From Neostapfia colusana (lineage: Eukaryota > Streptophyta > Magnoliopsida > Poales > Poaceae), in assembly GCA_030760725.1 (NCBI GenBank), contig JASWHV010000012.1:43121652-43185651 (forward strand): a stretch of DNA of 64,000 bases, read 5' to 3'. The notes under the pieces were generated by a model. The model saw only the letters and a program-made list of their open reading frames with translations. It searched no databases and had not been told where the DNA came from. Every line of letters begins with the position of its first letter. Position 1 is the first letter of the stretch. Positions 1 to 11,088 of this stretch are shown one piece after another. Made by a program: the position numbers and the translations under genes.

Positions 1-1458
1 GTGTCGAAGAAGATGATGCGGCAGTGGGAGAAAGAAATCGTTATTCTTGTATGTAAGATGGGAAAAGTCTTTCGCTTGGATTTATAAATGTTATGCAACA
101 TTTGCTGATGCATTTACCTTATGAAGCGTTGGTGGCAGGACCTGCACGGTTCAGGTGTATGTATAGTCAAGAAAGACAATTGAAAAGACTTAGATCTACA
201 GTGCACAACAAGTCAAGAGATGAGGGGTGTATTGCAAAGGCATTTACAGCTAAAGAGATTACGAACTTCTCTGCCAAATATTTCTCACATGCCAATAACT
301 TGAATGCATCTACGGCACGATATCATAATGTGGAAGAGCAACCTATGACTGAGCCAATAAGGTGTTGGGGCTGCAACTTCTCATTATATTTCCGAGCAAG
401 AGAGGAACTACACCATGCTTTACATGTACTTCAACAAGCAGGAAGTGTTACCATATTTTGAAGTGTTCGACAAGCTGTATTGGACATCTTCTCGAAGACA
501 TACGCAAAGTCAATTAGATAAGCTACGTCAGCAAGGCATAAACGGTGGCCCAAGCTTCATGAACTGGTTTCGTGGACATGTATTTTTTCTATTCGTTCTT
601 TGTTCTTCAATTATAGTTCACATGATTATCACGTAGTTAATAACTTTGTCTACTGTTGTATATGTAGTGTATGAAGGATGTCAACATCTCTAATGACTTG
701 CGGAAGATCTTGCATGGTCAATTGAAGGCAAGGGGATTTAACTGATACGATATCAGCAGATATCATTTTAGAACGACAAGTTTAGAAGCGAACTACCCAC
801 CTGCAGCCACGTCAAAAAGTGGAGTATTGTTAACTGCCACGAAGGGTTATGGAGAAGTGACTGAATACTATGGTGTTCTTCAAAAAATAATTGAGTACAT
901 ATTTGGTGGTCCGAAAGAACTGGAACTTGTGTTTTTCGACTGTCAATGGTATGATCCAATATCGGGCGTGCGAATGGATGATTTTGGAATGGTGGAGTTC
1001 AACCACAACTCACGGTATACAACCCATAACAAGTGTACTATTTAAGTTATTCTCAGACAAGTTTGAAAAAATTTTGGGTTGTATATAAAGTTAACCGTGA
1101 AGTGCACCCTCGTCGTTATTATGAGTACATAGAGAATCAGTAAGATGATGACGGTGGTGTCTATCAAGATGAAGTTGAGAAAGTAGATGATTTTAGAATA
1201 TCTTGTTGGACAGGAGTCGCAGAAACAACTAGTGGTACACTAGAGTTAATGTCTGAAGAACAGGCAGGCCCTTCGAGAAAACGTCTTCGGCAGTCACAAA
1301 GGATTATTGAAAAGCAGAAATGGATTACTGAACAACAAGAGAGATATGAGGAAGAGAGTGAAGGACAAGAGTTTGAAGAAGAGATGGAAGGACAAGAAAG
1401 ACGTAAACATCTTCATGCACGTGTGGTAGAAGCAGATTCTAATGCTGATGATTTTTGA
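1..1458 (+). pseudogene. TNP2-like CACTA transposase, C-terminal remnant
   Basis: TNP2 is the catalytic transposase of CACTA elements. Only its C-terminal accessory regions are in the window. About 93-640 encodes a DUF4218-like stretch (motifs MHLPYEALV, EGCIAKAFTAKE, MNWFRGHV) split between two frames near 415-460, so a frameshift is present. About 770-1130 encodes a DUF4216-like stretch (GVLQKIIEYIF, LVFFDCQWYDP, DDFGMVEFN), with another frame change near 1040 before FWVVYKVNRE. An acidic, Glu/Gln-rich tail ends at a stop at 1456-1458. In-frame stops such as the one near 1141 show it is dead. The catalytic domain lies upstream of the window. Confidence 0.8.
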
Positions 1459-1781
1459 TGATGTTATTGTACACATTCTTTGAGATTTTGATTCTTATTT
1501 TGAACAACTTTTAGTATTTACCATTTATTCTTTATTATTTTATATTATCGTATACTAATCATTATTTTGAAATTTGTGCAGATGTGTAAGCATTCTAGCT
1601 TAGTAAATAAGGTGACAGAAAGGGGGAAGAGGCACTGTGGTAGTTCATCATTCATGTCTCAGCGAAGTAGTGGTTCGAACCACGCAACCTTGTTTCAGTT
1701 ACTTGTTTATTTTTATGTACATTTCAAGGTCATAATTAGCTATCTAATCTTTGTTACATGTTTATTCGCATTTGCAGGGCA
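1459..1781. other. spacer between the two CACTA genes
   Basis: AT-rich sequence between the TNP2 remnant and the second CACTA gene remnant. No convincing coding segment is visible. It probably includes the 3' untranslated region of the first gene and 5' sequence of the second. Confidence 0.4.
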
Positions 1782-4258
1782 CTACCGGGAATGTGCAGAG
1801 ATAGAGGCGAGTCCTTGAGTGTGTGGCAGAGAAGACATCGAGCCAACCAACACGAGGTTAGAGTCCGACACAGGTGGCAGATCGCTGTCCGAAGTACGAG
1901 GAGTTGTACGAGAAGGATACGAAGGCTGTCAGGCAACCGCCAGAGCAGGAAGGAGGCGTAGGAGCAGGCAGAAGAGACTAGACAATGGAGGAGGTCTTTG
2001 GGTGGTCCTCCTCTGAGGGTGGTTTTAAGGGCGATGACCAGGACGGCAATGACAAGGGCGATGACCCTGCGCGAGATGCAAGGTTGGCAAGAGAGGCAGA
2101 GATAGCTGACACAGTACAGGGACAGACTGATCGATGCCCCTTCAGGTACTCTTTCGGATTATTTGAGAAGCTATCTTCTATATTGGTTTTCTTGTCAAGT
2201 AACTAATATTATTTATAATGGTTGCGGAGGCACCTTGTATGTAATCCAAGTAAAAGCTTGGACGGGTGGACAATTATAAGGCCCAAGGATACTAGATGCT
2301 AGATCGAGACTGGTTGGAGTGGCAAGGGGCATCTACGAGTAGTTAACACAGAGTTGGGAAACTCCATCAGGTTTTACTTCCCTGGGATGGTTCTAACGGG
2401 CCGTCAATGAATTGCGGTGCATAATTGGGATCACTATGCACTGAAATCGTATGGCAATTCGGTTACTCGTCAGGGCAGCTTTGAGAGATGTTTCGTGTAA
2501 GTTTGTTTTGATTTTCTGAATTATATTGCATCTTGCCTTGGTTGACATTAATTATTGCTTTTATGCAAAATTTATTTCACTTGAAGGGTGGTGCGAGTGA
2601 ACCATATGCAAGGTTGGTTTTCTAGAATTCAATGAGAAGACGTACGAAGGACTCCTTCTCTGATGCACGGATCAAAGTTGTGACCGTGTTCTATAAGACC
2701 AAGTTGTTGCTGCCCATGACCAACAAGGAACCTGTCATTATTCACTTGTGGAAGGAGGAGTACTTGAAGAGCAGTGTGGATTGGATCTGTGAGGATATGG
2801 AAGCTTGTGAATGGTTATGCAATTACTAGGCGTAGAATGAGTTCAAACATGTTTCGGATAGAAACCGACAAAATCGAAGGAGCAAGCCTAGAAAGCAACG
2901 CTATGGGCTATATGGACATACGCAGATGGAACAAAGAATGTTATGAATTATTTCAATCATTTTTAAATTGCTTCAAAAAATTACATTGATTAAATTGTTG
3001 GATTTTGGTATTGCAGGCTACTGAAACTGGTACCACTCCTTAATTTCTTTGAGGCTTACCTCAAGACGCACAAAGGCACAAACCCAAATTGTCCGGAGGA
3101 GTTGTGTAACAAGGCAACAACGCAGAAAGTGGTAAGTATATTGAGAGTTTGTTACATCTATCCATGAAGTCAATGTATCTTTTATCACATATATCCATGA
3201 ACTCAATGAATCACAGGCAAAGTATGTTGAGTGTTCAAAGAAAACTCATGGATATGACATGGATTTTATAAGAGAGCCATTGGATGTGGGTGCAACGTAC
3301 GAAGCCGGCGGAGGTTTACCGCATGGGAGGTATGTGTAAAGATATTGATGGTTTATATGTTAATGATTGTCGATTCATAACACTTGTATTTTTTGTAGAC
3401 TTGGGTTGGGCGACGGGTATATGGAGCGTGAGGCTTATGCTAGACAACGCTCGTCCTTCAGTGCGAGTTCTAGTCGGTCCCGGTCTAATGCGGAGACAGA
3501 GGAATTAAGAGAAGAATTGAGACACACCCAGGAGCAGATGCAACAAATACAAAAATAGATGCAATATTTGTTTATGAAACAAGTAACATGTAATCTTAAC
3601 AATTGAACAATTTATTCGATTCCAAAATGGTTCTACTTAAGATCTCAGAAATAATTTACTTGATGTAGTTCTTGGCTCAAGGTAAAACCGGATCTCAGTT
3701 CGGTATGCCTCGTCCCATGCAGCCAGGATAACCTGTTGGCCCCTCGTCACAGGTATAACGGCATATCTTATTAATTTGAGTTAGAATACAAAATGTAATC
3801 ATATGTGTCACAAGGTTCCGAGAGTGGCCATCCACAATATAAGAGATTCATGCAAATGTTGGTTGCAAGTCATCCAAGATGGTAACCTTATACAAGTGTT
3901 CTCACACCGATGCCCTTCTGTAGGCAGGACAACCTGTTGACCCCTCATCACAGGTATAACTGCATATCTTATTAATTCGGGTTAGAATACAAAATCGTAA
4001 CTATTTGTATCACAGGGTTCTGAGAGTGGCCATCCATAACCTCAGGGATTCATGTCGATGTTGTCCGCAACTCATCCTGGATGGCGACCTTATACAAGTG
4101 TTCTCCCACTGATGCCCTTCGGTCCAGGGCATACTCAACCATCACCACCTCCGGCCACAGCGGTAAAACTTCAAAATTAGTAGCTCTAATGATAATGTAG
4201 GTTAATTTGAACAATACTTAGTGACTTTTAGTCAAATTCATAGTTGGTAATATCTTTG

Positions 4259-4301
<43 letters not shown>

Positions 4302-4535
4302 TATGACAATTTTAGACATAGTCTAGTTACATAAGTGAGTTTTGTAACACATAGGTCAATTAGCGAATATTAGAAAGATTGAGACATGTGAATATATGTA
4401 GCAATGTAAAGTTTAACTTGTATTTGTTTCTCTCAGGGTTTCCGTCATGGAACACCTGAAGCTTGCGATGATTTTCTTAATTTGAACGGCAGAGGTGCGA
4501 GTGGCGGAGATTCAAACAACAATATGGACATGTGA
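1782..4535 (+). pseudogene. TNPA-like / Transposase_24 CACTA accessory protein, degenerate
   Basis: This is the second CACTA gene, whose relatives bind subterminal repeats. Recognisable coding islands in the right order are: a basic and acidic N-terminal stretch (1800-2140); EFKHVSDRNRQNRRSKPRKQ near 2832-2890; FFEAYLKTHKGTNPNCPEEL near 3050-3105; a Lys-His-Gly and Gly-Gly-Gly-x-Pro-His-Gly-Arg segment at 3220-3330; and a coiled tail at 3400-3558. A last exon-like piece with FRHGTPEACDDFLNLNGRG ends at the stop at 4533-4535. These match the Transposase_24 family pattern. Stops and frame changes lie between the islands; some may mark introns, but the copy is clearly decayed. Confidence 0.65.
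4263..4298. repeat. (AT)n microsatellite
   Basis: Uninterrupted AT dinucleotide run of about 36 bp inside the CACTA element, just upstream of the last coding island. Confidence 0.95.
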
Positions 4536-4754
4536 ACTTGCCGTTTTCATTCAGACTTGCTGAATATTGCTTGTGAATGAATTTGTTTGTGTGCTGAAAT
4601 ATTGTGTTGTATATGTTGTTTGTGTGTTGAAATATTGTGTTGTAAATGTTTCTGTGTGAGTGAATGTCATGTTGTTGTCATGCTGTGTGAAATAGAGGCT
4701 TCCCAGCTGGCAAGGGAGGGAAAAGAAGTTGTGGTTAAAAAAACTGAACTAGAT

Positions 4755-5111
4755 CCGTCGGTTTCAGCCCTACCCGACGGCTATAAGTACTTAAAGCCGT
4801 CGGGATCACCCACTACGGCCGACGACTATAGGGCATTAAAGGCGTCGGTTACCGGAGGCCAATGGTTATAAATATTAAAGTTGTCGGGTCCTTCGGCCGA
4901 CGGCTACAAGATGAAAAAGCGTTGGGCTGCCAAAACCGACCCACATAAACTATAAAAGCGTCGGAACCAACAGCCGTACGTCTTGAAAGTGTCGTACAAA
5001 GAGCGACGGCTAAAGCTATTGGTACATCGACGGCTATAATGTATGTTCGTCAGCTTTAGAAGTCAACCGACGCCTATATGATCGACGGCTTTTTACTCGT
5101 TTCCTGTAGTG
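4755..5111 (+). repeat. CACTA subterminal repeat array and terminus
   Basis: Repeated copies of a CCGACGGCTATAAG-like motif, in both orientations, fill the last 350 bp before the CCTGTAGTG end. In CACTA elements such subterminal repeats bind the TNPA-type protein. The copies are diverged (CCGACGGCTA, CGACGGCTTT, GCGTCGG). Confidence 0.8.
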
Positions 5112-5885
5112 GTAGGACACGTTGTCCGAACCAGTATAAACACTAGTCTTTGTTAGCTAGCCATCCAGACATAAAACGCGAGACATTCAATTACTAGCTG
5201 ATGGAAAAAACACCGACAGATGCTGTCAAGACTGCGATAAACATTTTTGTTGTAGCCGGCACCATTTTACCCCTCTTCAATCGCTTCTGAAGCCCCCCCC
5301 CCCCCCCACACACACACACACATTCTGTGTCGGATGTTGATGCAAAATAGTTATCGTTAGTAAGTTGAAGTCAGGTCCCACATATTTGTCTGTTATGGCT
5401 CGACACTGTTGAGACGCTTATCATAGATATATAATAAATAATGCAAATTTTTATCACGAGGGTATGAGGAAGGTGAATATTGATCATTTCGGCTAGCATC
5501 TTCCTTAGTTTCTTTTAATCCAGCATTACTTTCTTCTGCCATATATTTCAGTTATAAATCTGCTCTATCAACTATATAAGATTTTTTTAAAAAAACAAAG
5601 GAATTTATATTAATTATTAGAGGCGATGTCATAGTATTGGCTTGCAATAATGAGGATGTGGTTACCAGCCATCAATTGCACCTCTCCAAAATCCATGAAA
5701 TAGACACGCACATGGATGCCAAATGTTAGTAGTTTGTCGCAAAGAGAAATAAAAAACACACAAAAGAAACAAAAACCTTGCTAGGGTTCCTCGATCAACA
5801 CCAGGGAGAATTGTGATGATTGCTGCTTGAACTGAGTCTTCTGCATTCCTGAAGTCTACCGATTTATCAATTTCAGAATAATAAC
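5112..5885. other. intergenic, no gene recognised
   Basis: Host sequence between the CACTA end and a degenerate exon. It contains a poly(C)/(CA)n microsatellite. Short minus-strand open stretches near 5700-5830 are coding-like but interrupted and match nothing I recognise. Confidence 0.4.
5293..5322. repeat. poly(C)-(CA)n microsatellite
   Basis: About 15 C residues followed by about eight CA repeats. Confidence 0.95.
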
Positions 5886-6080
5886 TCAGGAAGCACCTTG
5901 CTTAGTAGCCAATATCACTCCATTTTGGGGGTTCCTTATTATTTTATTGATCATAACACCAGCACAAGGTGGTTCCTCTAAAGGAACCCATTCATCTCGA
6001 ATGATATATAACACCAATAACTCCATTACAGTCCTATCATCATGAAATGTTGCATCAATGTAATGTTGAAGTTTAACCAG
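5886..6080 (-). pseudogene. orphan exon-like fragment, unidentified protein
   Basis: On the minus strand an open frame of about 65 codons starts right after a possible splice acceptor (CTCCCCAG at 6081-6088) and ends at TGA (5888-5886). It includes DDRTVMELLVLYIIRDEWVP and INKIIRNPQNGVILATKQG, which has a globular, coding-like composition. There is no start codon at the beginning and no partner exon that I can join with confidence. It may be a relic of a host gene or a captured fragment. I do not recognise the family. Confidence 0.3.
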
Positions 6081-6458
6081 CTGGGGAGGCTACATCCTAT
6101 CATCGATGCATTCTCAGTCGGAGAAAAATGTAATATGCTATGTGCCATCAGACCTGCTCCAAGATTTATGCAGAATATAGAAGAGAGAGACAAAGATTCT
6201 CTGACGATATTTTTGCAAATATTATTGCAAAGTGTGAGTACTCCGTCTGTTCCTTTTAATTTATGTTGGGAGAAACAGTTTTAGTTTTTAGGGAGTAGCT
6301 TACAAATTTCAAAGGGTACATCTGTATGACACGACTATGACAAACCAGCGACCAAATAAAGAAGCTCTTTTATTTTATTTCGACCAAATCACAGCTAGTT
6401 AGGAGGGGTCGGTGCAATTTTAGATACATGTTGATGCTGCGCGCAGGTTTAACTTGGA

Positions 6459-6929
6459 TCAGGCGTATGCGTTGCGCGCGGTGACATAGACGCCGAGCGC
6501 GACGAGGCAGTCCCCGCCGCGTCCGAAGAAGCCGAGCACCTCGCCGTTGCCCTGCTGCAGCGGCACGCTGAAGGGAGTCCCCGACGGGTACCCGTAGGTG
6601 CCGTATTCGACGCCGGTGTTGGTGACGAAGGTCAGCGAGGTGACGCCGCTCGCGTCGGCGGTGCCGGCGACGTGGTTGACGTGCTCCCCCTGCCCGAAGG
6701 TGATGGTGTCCTCGTAGCCCTTGGTGGCGGAGCCCCAGACGCCGACGGGGATGGACTGGCCCTTCTGGTCCACGTACACGAACGAGAAGCCGTTGATGCG
6801 GCCGCCGTAGCTGTCGGTGCTGCGGATCGTGATGCTCTCCAGTTGGCGCGGCCGGCTGCCGTTGCCCTTGCGGATGTCCCGGGGCGTGCCGCCGCGCCCG
6901 CCCCACGGACCGATCATCACCGCCGGTGA
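6459..6929 (-). CDS. jacalin-related lectin, main coding exon
   Basis: The exon encodes 156 residues that form one complete jacalin domain. The first strand has the GPWGGRGG signature. Middle segments include ITIRSTDSYGG, INGFSFVYVD and GQGEHVNHVAG. Near the C-terminus FGRGGDCLVALGVYV holds the G-x3-D sugar-binding loop typical of mannose-type jacalin lectins. It begins right after a splice acceptor (TGCATGCAG) in phase 0, so a short upstream exon must supply the start codon. Two candidates, at 7055-7057 and 7690-7695, fit the phase. An internal Met five codons in is a fallback start. There is no signal peptide, so it is probably a cytosolic or nuclear single-domain stress or defence lectin. 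No dirigent domain is present. GC content is much higher than in the flanks, as is common in grass genes. Confidence 0.88.
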   Translation of the reverse strand, partial: SPAVMIGPWGGRGGTPRDIRKGNGSRPRQLESITIRSTDSYGGRINGFSFVYVDQKGQSIPVGVWGSATKGYEDTITFGQGEHVNHVAGTADASGVTSLTFVTNTGVEYGTYGYPSGTPFSVPLQQGNGEVLGFFGRGGDCLVALGVYVTARNAYA

Positions 6930-7054
6930 CTGCATGCACACACATATCAACAACTCGTGATCTAATTACCTTACATATAATATACGCGCATCTATCGACA
7001 GATGGGCATGCAAATCGCTCATCTCTTTCTTGCATCATATATGAATGAATTTAC

Positions 7055-7057
7055 CAT
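7055..7057 (-). other. candidate lectin first exon end (ATG then GTAAAT donor), proximal
   Basis: On the minus strand an ATG is followed at once by GTAAATTC, a usable 5' splice site. Splicing to the acceptor at 6930 would give Met joined in frame to Ser-Pro-Ala-Val. Start context is weak (T at -3). A TATA box lies about 165 bp upstream. Inference only. Confidence 0.4.
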
Positions 7058-7216
7058 TGAGCCTTGCTCTGCAGGTTGGCGCACGATAGGCAGTACTTCT
7101 CTGTGTAATAGGTCCATACTACGTGCGCGCACCTTGATTATTGTGTGCCAATTCTAAAGGTCTGGTTTGGTATAGTCGTCCCTGCTTGCTTGCCCACACA
7201 GGTTCACAATGTGTTC

Positions 7217-7229
7217 ATCTATTTATAGA
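7217..7229 (-). promoter_or_regulatory. TATA box, proximal lectin promoter candidate
   Basis: Minus-strand CTATAAATAG is an excellent plant TATA box. Transcription would start near 7190, giving a leader of about 135 nt before the ATG at 7057. Confidence 0.6.
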
Positions 7230-7689
7230 CACATTACGGTACAGCAGCAGGGCCCCCTGCTGTCCCGGTCCATTATCTGAGTGCTTGCTTGCATGCTTTT
7301 TCATCACAAATATCGATCAACTTGATGCTGCTCAACGTGTAAAGCATGTTGTTGGTGCGAACAAATTCGATCAGTACTCAGCACAGCAGTCCTAGTACGA
7401 CGTGAAGTAGTTGAGAAAAAAAAAGAGAGAAAAGATTGGAGACGACATTGAGGAGAATATGTCTCATCATCCGCAAGACCTCAGGAGATTAACAACAACC
7501 CGATAAAATTCCTTGATCAGAGACAGAGCTTGTGCCTATATATAGGAAAACTTATCATCTTCTTTTTTTTCACGGAGCAGGAAAACTTACCATGTTCGAT
7601 ATATGATGCTCTTAATAAATATGTGCGATACATGTCGCGGAAAATAAGAGGGAAATTAAAAGTAAATCACTTAGCTGCTAGCGTCTTAC

Positions 7690-7695
7690 CGCCAT
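7690..7695 (-). other. candidate lectin first exon end (ATGGCG then GTAAGA donor), distal
   Basis: Minus-strand GCAATGGCG has a strong plant start context (G at -3, GC after ATG). It is followed by GTAAGAC, close to the consensus donor. Splicing over about 760 bp to 6930 adds Met-Ala in frame. I favour this start over the one at 7057 on context, but both are inferences. Confidence 0.45.
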
Positions 7696-7814
7696 TGCCG
7701 ATCAAGCACTCGAGCTAGTTCCGCGCACACAAGATGGAACGGTGTATACGTAGTAAATATGTTGTTGGAGTGTCTAAGTGATCTAGTTACTTGGTACTCG
7801 CGCATAGCCAGCCT

Positions 7815-7829
7815 TAGCTATTTATAGGA
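7815..7829 (-). promoter_or_regulatory. TATA box, distal lectin promoter candidate
   Basis: Minus-strand CCTATAAATAGC lies about 125 bp upstream of the ATG at 7695. This spacing gives a leader of about 95 nt. Confidence 0.6.
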
Positions 7830-8207
7830 GTCGCACAACTGTCTGTGGCCGTACGTTAACGGCAACCAGAGGAAGCAAAAGAAAACCTAGCCAGATTTGT
7901 ATTTTCTTATATGTCTCCATCATAATTTGCTTCTTGCACATCTATGCTGATTTTTAGTGTACTTCAAGAAATAGACCACTATGCTTAATTAAATTCCACT
8001 GATCTATTTTTGTGTTTGCTTAACTCCAGGACTTCCAATTCCATGGTGTAACAGTATCATCAGTTCACCTTAGATTGTAGCGGTTTTGCTAGTGGTTTTG
8101 ATGGCGTGTAACAGAAGTTTTGAAATACTCGCCTATTTGCTGATAGAGGCTCATGCCAAATGATAATAGCATATATGTAGATTTGCCCAGAGATGTTAGC
8201 TACCTAA

Positions 8208-8321
8208 GGATTTGTTTAGATAAAAGAGAATACTCTGGGTGGATTAAGAGAAAATATTGAAATAAAAATTAGTTTATTTTTCACTCCATTCCACTTCTAT
8301 TTATTGTACCCAAGCAAGCCC
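8208..8321. mobile_element. Tourist-like MITE (PIF/Harbinger group), 114 bp
   Basis: The ends GGATTTGTTTAG and its diverged partner (reverse complement GGGCTTGCTTGG) form imperfect terminal inverted repeats. TAA directly flanks both sides (8205-8207 and 8322-8324), the target duplication expected of PIF/Harbinger elements. It has no coding capacity. Confidence 0.6.
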
Positions 8322-10274
8322 TAAGGTTTTCTTTCGGCACCTGGAATGGAATCCTTTTTCTTTTGTCTATCTGGAATCCTCGGCTCATCGTCTCCATGCA
8401 TGTATGTACCTTGGAATACTTTGGTGCGTGAAAGGGAAATTATTCTCCCAATGGATAAAAGGGAATTTCTTATCTTTAACTTTAGCGATGGACCTTTATG
8501 CCTAAATAAAATTATTGGGGCTGACAAGGCAAGAAAAAGATATGTATCACGCATACAACTATAGTGATGCACTGTAGCTATTGCTTGTCGAGAGATCATG
8601 CTTCGAGATGACTGTTCAAACATGGGGATTGTAATGGAGTTTGCATACACACAACACCATGTCCTACTTCTGCCTTCTATGAACTATTATGAACTGTTGG
8701 GTGTTGTCACTGACAAATTATCTGTAGGCAAATGTGTATGGTTTTAGTTTCGATCGTCTGTCGGCAATGACTTAACAGGGCACCGCAGAGAAGCAGCTGG
8801 CGGCATAGGTGCCAGTAGATTTTAGAGGCCGCGTATTGACCCAAAAGCATGGAACATCCTTAATGAGTAACCGCGTAATTCTGTGTGCACTACTACCGTA
8901 TGGTCTCATCATGTATGGATACAAATTGCCGATGCGACTTGGAAAAATATAAAGAATCATAGGGAAAGTTATTCTTATAAAAAGAGGACCTGGAGATAGG
9001 ATTGAATCTTGGGTGAAGTATATTACCTGGAGAGCGAGAGTGAATCAATCTATCATGTATAGTTATCGGGCTGAAAAGAATCAAAGGTGCAGTGACGGGA
9101 ACGGCTGAGAGCAGTGAAGCTTCGGGAAAACATCTGTGCCTGCGAAGTTAACCGTTTGCTTCTCTAGAAACTGGCAAAAATTATGAAGGCGCCACGAAGC
9201 ATCGAGAATGAGAGACCCCCAAGGTATGTTTTTTCACGCCACAGTAGCACTTGCGACGGGATGTTTTTGTGAAACAACCAACAAATGTAAAACGAACGCG
9301 GGTTGATTTTGTGAAACAAAAAAGGCCTTTTTCACGAAAGATTAAGGGTCTGTATTTGGAACTGCTCCACTGCAAAACAGCCTCCACTCTTGGATTTGCA
9401 AATCTACTATGGAGTAACTCCACATTGGATTTACAAATCCACTATGAGCAGCTTTATCTGTTTGGCTTGCAGTTTAGCTGATTAGCTCCAGCTCTATGGA
9501 TTAAATGTTCTGGTTAGAATGGTCTCTTCTGTACTCATGATGATGTATGACCGTCTGTTTGGCATTTAATTCTTTATATTTTTTAGATAATGGAAAAATG
9601 TTCCAGCATTTTGCATCAGGATGCATACATCCTAGAGGTATCATTATTACGTACAGAGTCCGCGCGCATCAAAGATGCATTTGCTAGAATAACAGTGATG
9701 AACCAAATACTTAGTAGCTGGATCGGTCATATTGTGCGTTCAATTGTTTGTTGCTTCGGACCAAGCTCAAGACGAATTTGTTCGTTTCTCGAGGTCTACT
9801 GCATGCTGTTCTCACTGATGACGTCGACCCTTAGCCAGCAACGCCGCAAAGGAAATTCTATGCAACAGTTTTATAAATCGTGCCACACTTTTTAGATTAC
9901 TGTCCCATCGGTTACTATTTGCTACTCTCTCGTAACTGTTTTATGATCCATGCGGGAGACAAGTGACAAGAGTTTTAGAGGTGTTACATAAGAAAAAAAA
10001 ATTACAACACCATTGTATAATTTTTTTTTTCTGTTGTGGACTCCGCACACCACGAGCGGCCCGCCGGCCCTGGATGTGTCAAAAATTATTTCATTCTTAT
10101 CACAAATTCTTTTGATTATTTTTTCGAGGAAGGAAATGTATTTCTCAATATATTAATTCAAGAGAAAACATTTCGTGGCGTGACAAGTTTCTGTTAGGCA
10201 TCGACGTCAGTAGTCGAAGATAACTAGAATTAAGCAGTAGTTCTGAAGTACATGAACTCTCACAAAAATACAAC
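8322..10274. other. intergenic, no gene recognised
   Basis: I find no convincing gene in this stretch. A sequence at about 9347-9545, opening GGGTCTGTATTTGGAACTGC and rich in TGGATTTGCAAATC-type palindromic pieces, looks like a decayed MITE, but I could not place its second end. Open frames here have random-looking composition. Confidence 0.4.
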
Positions 10275-10666
10275 TTGGTAATATTTCCAAAAGAGCAGCG
10301 CAGCAGCAAGTTTATTGCAGGGTTGGTACCTCGTGCGAGCAGAGGCGTCGCTCTTCTGTACAACCACCAACATATGCGGCATGACGCCATGCATTTTCTC
10401 CATTTGTCCATGTCCGGATGGCCACCGCCATGTCCGGCGCGCAAGGAGCACAGCCGAAAGGCGCCTGCCGGCGGCGGTGGCAGTGCCCAGGAGAGCCGGC
10501 GGACTCCTAGGACCGAGCTCCGGTCCGGGGAGGAAGAGCGCGGGATGCCCGTCAAGTACCTCGAGGACAAGGTGGATTTCACGGCCAGCAAGGGCGGGCC
10601 GGTGTTCGTCGCCGGCACGGAGGGCAAGCCTGACCTCGTCGTCACGGGCACCGGCGGAGGATAGCT
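10275..10666 (+). CDS. hypothetical GC-rich ORF, possibly a terminal exon
   Basis: An open frame of 129 codons ends at TAG (10662-10664). The second half is strongly GC-rich with GC-ending codons, like grass coding sequence (GMPVKYLEDKVDFTASKGGP, then a Gly-rich end). An AATAAAA polyadenylation-like signal follows near 10769. The first half is AT-richer and less coding-like, so the true exon may start near 10430. The opposite strand is also open here, a common artefact of high GC. I do not recognise a family. Confidence 0.3.
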
Positions 10667-11088
10667 GTTTACTTTATGTACTCCTCTGTTTACAGCGTCT
10701 GAGCAACTGCAGTGTAGAGCTTTTTGTGACGCACCGATTACTTTCCTTGTAAACAGATCAAGGCCTGGAATAAAACAATATATGGTCGATGGTAGCAAAC
10801 CGTTGCTGTATCAGATTCAGGAAGCAGATTTTATTGCATCAAACGCTAAAACATGAGGAAATCGCGGGACTAGTTCAGAAACAACAGATTTCGATTGTAC
10901 AGTCTTTCACTTTCATAAATCCAAAGGAATAAAATCGTACTAGAAGTGAAGGCCACCGAGAAGGTAGGGGTAAAGATCCGCAGGATTTCAACTTTACAGT
11001 GCTAGGACTCCAAACGACCATTTCATGATCTGGATCCAGCGAGGTTGCGCCATGACCAGGCAGTTGACACGAAGCCAGTCAGGCAACT

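Larger units (their letters stand above)
1..5111 (+). mobile_element. CACTA (En/Spm) DNA transposon, right-hand part
   Basis: The element enters from beyond the left edge. It holds the C-terminal part of a TNP2-type transposase, then a TNPA-like remnant, then about 350 bp of subterminal repeats. It ends in CCTGTAGTG, the reverse complement of CACTACAGG, a standard CACTA terminus. Gene order and direction agree with a right end. The 3-bp target duplication (GTA here) cannot be tested because the left end is outside the window. Both genes carry frameshifts and stops, so this copy is decayed. Family assignment is firm. Confidence 0.9.

Noticed and set aside
8321..8650. 109-codon minus-strand open frame beside the MITE
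   Set aside because: No recognisable domain and random-looking composition. It overlaps AT-rich repeat sequence.
9347..9545. Complete MITE
   Set aside because: The left end looks right, but I could not find a matching right end or target duplication.
10145..10798. 217-codon minus-strand open frame opposite the hypothetical GC-rich ORF
   Set aside because: It is the mirror of a GC-rich region, spans a clear composition change and has no domain signature.
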